DNA of 12,376 nucleotides, from the NCBI GenBank assembly GCA_021839785.1, contig JAKCAB010000433.1, positions 1 through 12,376 of the forward strand. The letters are read 5' to 3'. Positions 7,230-12,376 of the stretch are shown here, piece by piece. The notes beneath the pieces were generated by a model. That model did no database searches, was not told where the DNA came from, and was given only the letters and a program-made list of their open reading frames with translations. Source of the stretch: a bacterium (GTDB lineage Bacteria > Verrucomicrobiota > Verrucomicrobiae > Limisphaerales > J093). A program made the translations under genes and the position numbers. Within the stretch, counting starts at the first letter, position 1; each line of letters begins with the position of its first letter.

Positions 7230-7666
7230 GGCGGGCGCATCTTGGGCCAATCGTTCGGAGCTCGCTCCCGGTAGATTGCGAAAAATTGTCGGCGTTTTGC
7301 TGTTGCGCCAATTCAGCGGTGTGCCAGGCAGCGGTCCGACTGCAACTGTCGGGCGGTTTCTCGACGGAGGGCGCCGCGGATTCAATGCGCTTCCAGCGAG
7401 TCTTCCCCAACAAAGCGCGTGAATAACCAGTTCAGGATCCCTGCGCTGTCGAAAAGTGGGCTTCGCCCGTTGCGCCGGTGCGGTGGAAGTTATGTCAAGC
7501 TCGAGCGCAATCGCGCCCGTAACGGACCGATTTTGCCACCGGCAAGCCGGGCTCGGCGGAGCCGTGCGCCACGGGGACGGCGTGCCAGCGTCGCACCTTG
7601 CGCGCGACGATCTGCGCCATACAGTGCGCTTGCGTCCCGCGGCCTCGCCGGTCGCGGGCGGAAACC
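7230..7666. other. Gene-free divergent spacer between porin-feo operon and nifS
   Basis: 437 bases between divergent start codons, so promoters for both directions must lie here. I found no convincing Fur box, no Rrf2/IscR-like palindrome and no clean -35/-10 pair. A local hairpin CCGGC-aa-GCCGG is at 7539-7550. Two small ORFs (7419-7670 plus; 7495-7620 minus, 41 codons) are judged unsupported. The best Shine-Dalgarno-like sequence is GGGCGG just before the nifS ATG at 7667. Confidence 0.6.
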
Positions 7667-8869
7667 ATGAACGAGCGTCGCTTTTGCTATTTCGATCACA
7701 ACGCCACCACCTCGGTCGCCCCCGAAGTCGTGGAAACCATGCTGCCCTTCTTCCGCGAGCATTGGGGCAATCCCTCGAGCGCCTACGCCTTCGGCCGCGA
7801 GGCGGCCCGCCACCTCGACGAGGCGCGGGCCCGGGTGGCGGCGCTGATCGGCGCGGAACCGCGGGAGGTTTTGTTCACCAGTTGCGGCACCGAGAGCAAC
7901 AACACGGCTTGGAACAGCGCGTTGATGACCCAGCCGGGCAAGCGCCACGTCGTGACGACCGCCGTGGAGCATTCCGCGAATCTCAAGTTCGCCGAGGCGC
8001 TGCAACGCCGGGGCTGCGAAGTGACCGCGTTGCCGGTGGACCCCGACGGCGCACTCGACCTGCATCGACTCGAACAAGCGCTCCGGCCCGACACCGCGCT
8101 GGTGTCGGCGATGTGGGCCAACAACGAAACCGGCGTGCTATTTCCGATCGCCGAGGTGGCCGCGATTTGCCGCAGCAAAGGCGTGCTTTGCCACACCGAC
8201 GCCGTGCAGGCCGCCGGCAAGGTGCCCATCGATGTCCGGGAGGCGCGCGTGGATTTTCTCTCGCTCAGCGGGCACAAGCTGCATGCCCCGAAAGGCGTCG
8301 GGGTGTTGTACGTGCGGCACCGCACGCGGTTTGCGCCATACCTGGTCGGCGGCCAACAGGAGCGCGGACGCCGCGGGGGCACCGAGAACGTGCCTTACAT
8401 CGTGGGCTTTGGCCGGGCGGCGGAGCTGGCGCTGGCGCGTTTCGATGAAGAGAACCGGCGGGTGCGTAAGCTGCGCGACCGGCTGGAAGCCGGCATTCTG
8501 AAGACGATTCGTGGCACCACCCGCAACGGCGCGCCGGAACCGCGACTGCCCAATACCGCGAACCTGGCGTTCCCCGGAGTCGAGGCGGAGGCCATGCTGA
8601 TGCTGCTCGACCAGGCGGGCATCTGCGCTTCGGGTGGCTCGGCCTGCACCACCGGCTCGCTGGAACCTTCGCACGTGCTGACGGCGATGGGCCTCAGCGC
8701 GGCGCGGGCGCGCGGCAGCCTCCGCTTCAGTCTTGGTCGGGACACGCGCGAAGCGGACGTGGATTACCTGCTGGCCACGCTGCCCGGCGTGGTGGCGAAA
8801 CTGCAAGCCATCGCCCCTGCCAGCGCAGTGCGACCGACACCGGCGGAGGCAGCGGCCGAAACAACGTAA
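7667..8869 (+). CDS. nifS: NifS/IscS-type cysteine desulfurase
   Basis: 400-residue PLP-dependent enzyme (fold type I) that converts L-cysteine to L-alanine and passes the sulfur as a persulfide, chiefly for Fe-S cluster assembly. Visible residues: FDHNATT opening (9-15), EHWGNPSSAYAFG (31-43), TSCGTESNN (71-79), the PLP-stacking His102 in VEHSA, HTDAVQAAGK (176-185) with PLP-binding Asp178, Schiff-base Lys204 in SGHKLHAPKG, GGTENVP, and catalytic Cys327 in GGSACTTGSLEPSHVL. Numbers and sequence fit the NifS/IscS group rather than SufS. A Pro/Ala-rich tail ends the protein. Translation from ATG 7667 is preferred over an in-frame upstream start at 7598, because GGGCGG precedes it and the family begins here. 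No iscU, nifU or Rrf2 gene is next to it, so it appears as a single gene divergent from the iron-uptake operon. Confidence 0.95.
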   Translation: MNERRFCYFDHNATTSVAPEVVETMLPFFREHWGNPSSAYAFGREAARHLDEARARVAALIGAEPREVLFTSCGTESNNTAWNSALMTQPGKRHVVTTAVEHSANLKFAEALQRRGCEVTALPVDPDGALDLHRLEQALRPDTALVSAMWANNETGVLFPIAEVAAICRSKGVLCHTDAVQAAGKVPIDVREARVDFLSLSGHKLHAPKGVGVLYVRHRTRFAPYLVGGQQERGRRGGTENVPYIVGFGRAAELALARFDEENRRVRKLRDRLEAGILKTIRGTTRNGAPEPRLPNTANLAFPGVEAEAMLMLLDQAGICASGGSACTTGSLEPSHVLTAMGLSAARARGSLRFSLGRDTREADVDYLLATLPGVVAKLQAIAPASAVRPTPAEAAAETT

Positions 8870-8916
8870 TCGGCCGGTGGCTTACACTGAGTTACGATCA
8901 AAAGGATACGCACGCG

Positions 8917-8973
8917 CCCTCACCCGCCCTTCGGGCACCCTCTCCCCTGTGGGGGAGAGGGTTGGGGTGAGGG
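8917..8973. repeat. Palindromic three-way-junction repeat (REP-like) between convergent genes
   Basis: Nested perfect complementarity: outer arms CCCTCACCC (8917-8925) and GGGTGAGGG (8965-8973); inner hairpin 1 GCCC-ttc-GGGC (8926-8936); inner hairpin 2 ACCCTCTCCCC (8937-8947) and GGGGAGAGGGT (8952-8962). The whole folds as a cloverleaf with only two unpaired bases (8963-8964) at the junction. The CCCTCACCC...CTCTCCCC pattern resembles a dispersed repeat seen in many Gram-negative genomes. It lies between the stops of nifS (plus) and the chimeric gene (minus), where it could also end transcripts from both sides. Confidence 0.8.
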
Positions 8974-9006
8974 GGTGTTTCGTAACCATTCGAATGCACT
9001 TTGGTA

Positions 9007-10281
9007 TTAGAAGGTGAATTGCACCTCTGCGCGCAAGAAGCTCTGCACGTCCCGCTGGCTGTAATAGTCCCCCTGCCAGACCCACTCGCCCCAGAGATGG
9101 GCGTTGATCTGTTTGCTGAACTGGTGCTTGAGAACCAACTGCAGGTAGTGCCCGCGGAAGTTGCCGCCGTCGGTAAACCGCGAGGCATTGAGAGTGCGCG
9201 TGGCATCGGACTGAGGGGCAAAGAGCGCGTTGTAATAGGCGCCCAGCGTCATGTCCTTCATCGGATGGAGCGTCCACCCCGCGCCGACGCGTTCGATGTT
9301 ATTTAACTGGGCCACCTTGCCGCCGGTTTCCTGAACATAGGAGTAGATGTACAATTCGCTCCAGCGCGGCCAACGGCCCCAGAGGATGTCGAACATCTCG
9401 TCCTTGCCCGCCGTGCCTCCGTCGTCGCCAGAGAGATACTCGAAGACCAGGTGCGCCTGGTTGTTAAGTGGATCGCGGAGCAGATAACTCAGCCGCCCGT
9501 TGGCGCCGAAGGCATCCAGGTCGCGCATCTGCGTGGCAAAGACGGGATATTTCACGGTGGGGTCCTGTTTGCGCCCAAACTGGTATGCGCCCTCGAGCGA
9601 GTAACTCCAATGCATGGCCGGCGTGCCGGTGAGCTTGCCCCCCACCGTGTAGATATCCGCGTCGTCGCCATTGGCGAGCTCGCGCTCGTCGTGTTTGTAG
9701 ATGAAGTAGCCGTCGAGCTGAGTGTTCTTGATGGATTTGTTCGAGGCGTAAAAGATGCCACCCTGTTCGTCTTGCTCGGTGACGGCGACGTGCTGGTTGT
9801 TGATGGTTGGCATCCATTCGTCGGCATAGGCATCCTGCCAGATGCCGATGAAGTCCAGCCTGGTCTTGGCGTCTTTGAGGTCGTAAGTCACCCGCGCGCT
9901 GTCGAGATAGTAAGTCCAAGAACCGTCCAGCGGCGTGCCGTCGGCCACGAGCCACCAGTTCCAATAGTCGCCCAGCACGATGTCCTGCCGGCCGGCGACA
10001 ATGGTGAGCGGTTGCTCGAAGACGTTGCCCCATTTGACGTTCAGGTTATCGGCGATGCCGTACCGCCACTCCATGCCGGTCTGGTTCTTGTAAGAGCCAA
10101 CGAAGGCGGGCGTGAGGCCGCGCTCGTCCATGCGTTGACGGAACAAGGCCACGCGGTCGTACGCGCGTTGAACCATCGCCTGGAGCCGGCGCCACTGGAG
10201 TTCCCGCAATTGCGGCAGCGGCAGGAAATCGACCGCGCTCGCCGGATGGAACCGGCCGTTGGAATTCGCTGTCGGATTCAT
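9007..10281 (-). CDS. Chimeric ORF: PaaK N-terminus fused to the C-terminal part of an alginate-export-type porin
   Basis: 424 residues from ATG 10281, 8 bases after iorB. Residues ~11-59 (FHPASAVDFLPLPQLRELQWRRLQ... to FRQRMDERGLTPA) are the N-terminal helix region of phenylacetate-CoA ligase. From about residue 64 (YKNQTGMEWRYGIADNLNVKWGN) the sequence switches to an outer-membrane barrel: IVAGRQDIVLGDYWNW, YLDSARVTYDLKDAKTRLDFIGIWQD, many alternating aromatic strands, terminal Phe (EVQFTF). This resembles the alginate-export (AlgE-like) barrel family but lacks the signal peptide and first strands, so it could not be exported as written. PaaK lacks all its catalytic and CoA/AMP-binding parts. 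The frame is open throughout. Either a deletion fused two same-strand genes, or the join is an assembly artefact. As encoded, neither activity is expected. Confidence 0.82.
   Translation of the reverse strand: MNPTANSNGRFHPASAVDFLPLPQLRELQWRRLQAMVQRAYDRVALFRQRMDERGLTPAFVGSYKNQTGMEWRYGIADNLNVKWGNVFEQPLTIVAGRQDIVLGDYWNWWLVADGTPLDGSWTYYLDSARVTYDLKDAKTRLDFIGIWQDAYADEWMPTINNQHVAVTEQDEQGGIFYASNKSIKNTQLDGYFIYKHDERELANGDDADIYTVGGKLTGTPAMHWSYSLEGAYQFGRKQDPTVKYPVFATQMRDLDAFGANGRLSYLLRDPLNNQAHLVFEYLSGDDGGTAGKDEMFDILWGRWPRWSELYIYSYVQETGGKVAQLNNIERVGAGWTLHPMKDMTLGAYYNALFAPQSDATRTLNASRFTDGGNFRGHYLQLVLKHQFSKQINAHLWGEWVWQGDYYSQRDVQSFLRAEVQFTF
10090..10281 (-). pseudogene. Truncated paaK remnant (phenylacetate-CoA ligase, first ~60 residues)
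   Basis: The 5' segment of the chimeric ORF, listed separately because of what it says about the operon. PaaK activates aryl-acetates to CoA thioesters (AMP-forming) and commonly follows iorA-iorB, as here. Only the N-terminal helix pair remains (LPQLRELQWRRLQAMVQRAYDRVALFRQRMDERGLTP). The usual continuation (a Leu/Asp-rich linker into LPFTTK and the AMP-binding loop) is absent. The switch lies at about 10090-10104, residues 60-64. Confidence 0.75.
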
Positions 10282-10289
10282 GGCAAAAC

Positions 10290-10778
10290 TCAGGCTGGCA
10301 GCGGCGCTCCGCTTCCCAAGGCAAAGGCCTTCAGGTTCGGGGCCAGCAAGGCGGGCGCGAAACTGGCCGCCAGGGCGGCGCGCCAGCATTCCGCGGGCAC
10401 CTGGCTGAGGTGCCGGCTCAGCAGCCCCATCATGGCGACGTTGAAACTCCGTTTGTTTTCGAGCTGGCTGGCGTCGATCATGGACGGCTCCAGCAGCACG
10501 CCGCCGGGCCGGAGATAGCCGCGGTTGTTTTCAAGTTGGTCTGGCGCGAGCACGACGAGGTAATCCGCCTCGCCAAACGGCACCATCGGGCTGAACACCT
10601 TTTCGCCGAAGCGCACGTCGCTGTTGACCGAGCCGCCGCGCTGGCTCATGCCGTGGACTTCGGCTTTTTTGACATCGAACCCGGCACGGAAGACCGCATC
10701 GGCCAGAATGTCCGACGCCTTCAACACGCCCTGGCCGCCCAGGCCCGCCACTACGACACTGGTAACGCTGTTTCGCAT
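10290..10778 (-). CDS. iorB: Indolepyruvate:ferredoxin oxidoreductase, beta (gamma-domain) subunit
   Basis: 162 residues of the pyruvate:ferredoxin oxidoreductase catalytic gamma domain. The start VVVAGLGGQGVLKASDILADAVFRAGFDVKKAEVHGMSQRGGSVNSDVRFG is diagnostic for IorB. With IorA it oxidises aryl-pyruvates (indolepyruvate, phenylpyruvate) plus CoA to aryl-acetyl-CoA, CO2 and reduced ferredoxin. It is somewhat shorter than the ~190-200 residues I expect for archaeal IorB, the difference lying in the middle (after YLRPGGVLLEP). The gene overlaps the end of iorA by 28 bases, so translation is probably coupled. ATG 10778 is chosen; an in-frame GTG two codons earlier (10784) sits nearer a GGAG (5 bases) and is a serious alternative. 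The PaaK fragment follows after 8 bases. Confidence 0.93.
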   Translation of the reverse strand: MRNSVTSVVVAGLGGQGVLKASDILADAVFRAGFDVKKAEVHGMSQRGGSVNSDVRFGEKVFSPMVPFGEADYLVVLAPDQLENNRGYLRPGGVLLEPSMIDASQLENKRSFNVAMMGLLSRHLSQVPAECWRAALAASFAPALLAPNLKAFALGSGAPLPA

Positions 10779-12376
10779 GTACACTCGCTCTCCGCCTCCG
10801 CCTCCGCCGGTTGCTGGCGTTCGTATTCCTTGAGTTGCTTGGCGATCAAAATGCAGGGGCGGCGGACGACGATCGCCGCCAGCTCGCCGCTGTTCAGACA
10901 GTCCTTCAACACCCGCGCGAATTCGTCCGATCCCAGCCGCGGTTCCACCACGTGCACGCGCCGGATGCCCAGGCTGCGGGCCAATTCCTCGAACCGCACC
11001 CGCCCGGTGGCCTTGTGTTCCAGCGTCCGGCCGGTGCCGGGATGTTCCTGGTGACCGGTCATCGCGGTGGTGGAGTTGTCGAGGAGGATCAGCACGTGGC
11101 CGTTCGGTGGTGGGTTATAGACCATTTCCACGAGGCCGCTGATGCCGCTGTGCACGAACGTGCTGTCGCCGATGATGCTCACCACGCGCTTCGCCTGGTC
11201 GGGCGGCAGGACGTGGCGCAATCCCAGTCCCACGCCGAGGCTGGCCCCCATGCAAACGCACGTGTCCATCGCCTCGAACGGCGCCAGCGCTCCCAGCGTG
11301 TAACAGCCGATGTCGCCCGCCACGATCGCCTGCATTTCGTGCAGCGTGCCGAAGACCTGCCGATACGAGCACGCGTCACAGAGTTGCGGCGGCCTGCCCG
11401 GCGGCTTGGCCGGCTCGGGCGAAGTGTCGCCCGCCAGGATGCGCCGCACGCGCGCCACGTCGAATTCGCCGTGCCGGTACATCTCCGCCTTGCCTTCGAC
11501 TGCGATGCCGGCGGCGCGGATCGCCTCCACGAGGTACGGATCGCCTTCTTCGAGCACGAAACAGCGTTCCACGAACCCGGCAAAGGACCGGATCAACTCC
11601 AGCGGCAACGGGTGGGTCAGGCCAAGTTTGAGCACGCTGGCTTCGGGCGCGGCGTCGCGGGCATGGGCATAAGCCACGCCCGACGCGATGATACCCAACT
11701 GTCGGCCCGCCTCGAACACGGTGTTGAGTGGGCCGGCTTCGTTCCAGGCCGCGATCTCCGCGAGTTTCTGGCGCAGACGCCGATGCGCCGCGCGCGCATA
11801 GGCGGGGATCATCACCCGGCCGCGCACGTCGCGTACGAACGACGGCGGTTTCAAGCCTTCCACCGGCGCGCCCGGTCGCACCACGCTCCGGCTGTGGCAA
11901 ACGCGCGTCGTCACGCGGAACAAAACCGGAATCTGCCATTTCTCCGAGATTTCGACCGCTTGCAGGAAAAAGTCGTAAGCCTCCTGCGAGTCGCTCGGTT
12001 CGACCATCGGCACGCCGGCGGCGACCGCATAACGGCGGTTGTCCTGTTCGTTCTGGCTGGAGGCCATGCCGGGGTCGTCCGCTGAAATCACGATCAACGC
12101 GCCGGTTACGCCCGTGTAGGCCACGGTGAAAAACGGATCGGACGCCACGTTCAGGCCGACGTGTTTCATCGTGGCCAACGCTCGCGCCCCGCCATACGCC
12201 GCGCCGATGCACACCTCCAAGGCGACCTTTTCGTTCGGCGACCACTGGGCGTGACCGCCCAGGCGCGAGAAGTTTTCCAGGATTTCCGTGGACGGCGTTC
12301 CCGGATAACCCGCGCCGAGCGCCACCCCGGCATGTTTCGCCGCCAGGGCGATCGCTTCGTTGCCGCTGAGCAACCG
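10751..12376 (-). CDS. iorA: Indolepyruvate:ferredoxin oxidoreductase, alpha subunit (5' end just outside window)
   Basis: The frame enters from the right edge at RLLSGNEAIALAA; the family normally starts only a few residues earlier, so nearly all of the gene is present (541 residues seen). Counting from the second visible codon: pyrimidine-binding PFOR domain with YPGTPSTEI (23-31) and EKVALEVCIGAAYGGARALATMKHVGLNV (48-76); a middle domain; TPP-binding domain with LCDACSYR (331-338), GDIGCYTLGALAPFEAMDTCVCMGASLG (353-380), GDSTFVHSGISGLVEMVYN (402-420) and DNSTTAMTGHQEHPGTG (432-448). The reaction is TPP-dependent decarboxylation of aryl-pyruvates. Oddity: after VVRRPCILIA (about 503-511) the family usually continues into a ferredoxin domain with two 4Fe-4S clusters. 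Here a short charged tail with three GCGGAG repeats (PAEAEAESECTCETALPVS) ends the protein. Confidence 0.95.
   Translation of the reverse strand, partial: RLLSGNEAIALAAKHAGVALGAGYPGTPSTEILENFSRLGGHAQWSPNEKVALEVCIGAAYGGARALATMKHVGLNVASDPFFTVAYTGVTGALIVISADDPGMASSQNEQDNRRYAVAAGVPMVEPSDSQEAYDFFLQAVEISEKWQIPVLFRVTTRVCHSRSVVRPGAPVEGLKPPSFVRDVRGRVMIPAYARAAHRRLRQKLAEIAAWNEAGPLNTVFEAGRQLGIIASGVAYAHARDAAPEASVLKLGLTHPLPLELIRSFAGFVERCFVLEEGDPYLVEAIRAAGIAVEGKAEMYRHGEFDVARVRRILAGDTSPEPAKPPGRPPQLCDACSYRQVFGTLHEMQAIVAGDIGCYTLGALAPFEAMDTCVCMGASLGVGLGLRHVLPPDQAKRVVSIIGDSTFVHSGISGLVEMVYNPPPNGHVLILLDNSTTAMTGHQEHPGTGRTLEHKATGRVRFEELARSLGIRRVHVVEPRLGSDEFARVLKDCLNSGELAAIVVRRPCILIAKQLKEYERQQPAEAEAESECTCETALPVS

Noticed and set aside
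7230..7385. 52-residue N-terminal extension of the porin
   Set aside because: It would place an Arg/Pro-rich segment before a clear signal peptide; outer-membrane proteins need the signal at the N-terminus.
7230..7460. Possible promoter (TTGGCG, 17 bases, CAATTT) or Fur box for the porin-feo operon
   Set aside because: The hexamers match the consensus poorly and no Fur-like palindrome is visible; spacing alone is not enough.
7495..7620. 41-codon minus-strand ORF (MAQIVARKVRRWHAVPVAH...)
   Set aside because: Third-position GC looks coding-like, but there is no Shine-Dalgarno, no recognised family and the region is GC-rich in every frame; kept only as a candidate for comparative checks.
7419..7670. 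83-codon plus-strand ORF whose TGA overlaps the nifS ATG
   Set aside because: The ATGA overlap is attractive, but the product is almost entirely Arg/Ala/Pro/Ser and looks like translated non-coding GC-rich DNA.
9451..10518. 355-codon plus-strand ORF opposite the chimeric gene and iorB
   Set aside because: It is antisense to two recognisable proteins and has no family resemblance.
10811..12085. 424-codon plus-strand ORF opposite iorA
   Set aside because: iorA is unmistakable on the minus strand; the opposite frame yields a His/Arg-rich product typical of an antisense shadow.
1..12376. CRISPR array, tRNA, rRNA, transposase or integrase
   Set aside because: I saw no regularly spaced direct repeats, no tRNA-like cloverleaf with a CCA-proximal acceptor, no rRNA sequence and no recombinase motif in any frame.

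Overview
The window is GC-rich DNA from a Gram-negative bacterium: it encodes two outer-membrane beta-barrel proteins, a periplasmic di-haem cytochrome c and FeoB. I suspect Verrucomicrobiota or a relative (PVC group), because the di-haem protein next to OxyR and the partial membrane protein at the left edge resemble proteins I associate with that group. This is an inference from family resemblance; no rRNA or marker gene is present.

Layout, left to right. (1) 1-412, minus: 5' part of a membrane protein with three visible membrane helices. (2) 581-3052: a divergent pair, oxyR (minus) and a secreted di-haem cytochrome c of the peroxidase/MauG type (plus). The 126-base gap holds a near-consensus tetrapartite OxyR operator that overlaps the oxyR start codon. 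(3) 3053-3237: convergent gap with a widely spaced 12-bp inverted repeat and a perfect 14-bp hairpin. (4) 3238-7229, minus: a tight ferrous-iron operon reading OprB-type porin, feoA, feoB, small Cys-rich FeoB-associated membrane protein. (5) 7230-7666: gene-free divergent spacer. (6) 7667-8869, plus: a NifS/IscS-type cysteine desulfurase. (7) 8870-9006: convergent spacer with a three-way-junction palindromic repeat. (8) 9007-12376, minus: iorA (start just off the edge), iorB and then an in-frame chimera. The chimera's first ~60 residues are the N-terminus of a phenylacetate-CoA ligase (PaaK), and the rest is the C-terminal part of an alginate-export-type outer-membrane barrel without its signal peptide.

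How the genes fit together. The left two thirds form an iron and redox neighbourhood: peroxide sensing (OxyR with both redox cysteines), a probable periplasmic peroxide-handling haem protein, Fe(II) import and sulfur mobilisation for Fe-S clusters. The right third is an aryl-pyruvate oxidation operon (IorAB, aromatic 2-oxoacid to aryl-acetyl-CoA), whose usual PaaK partner has been truncated and fused to an unrelated porin fragment.

The strongest points for follow-up are the OxyR operator with 14 of 16 core bases matching, the PaaK/porin chimera (real deletion or assembly join), the porin-feoAB operon, FeoB with Val in place of the G4 Asn, and IorA without its C-terminal ferredoxin domain.
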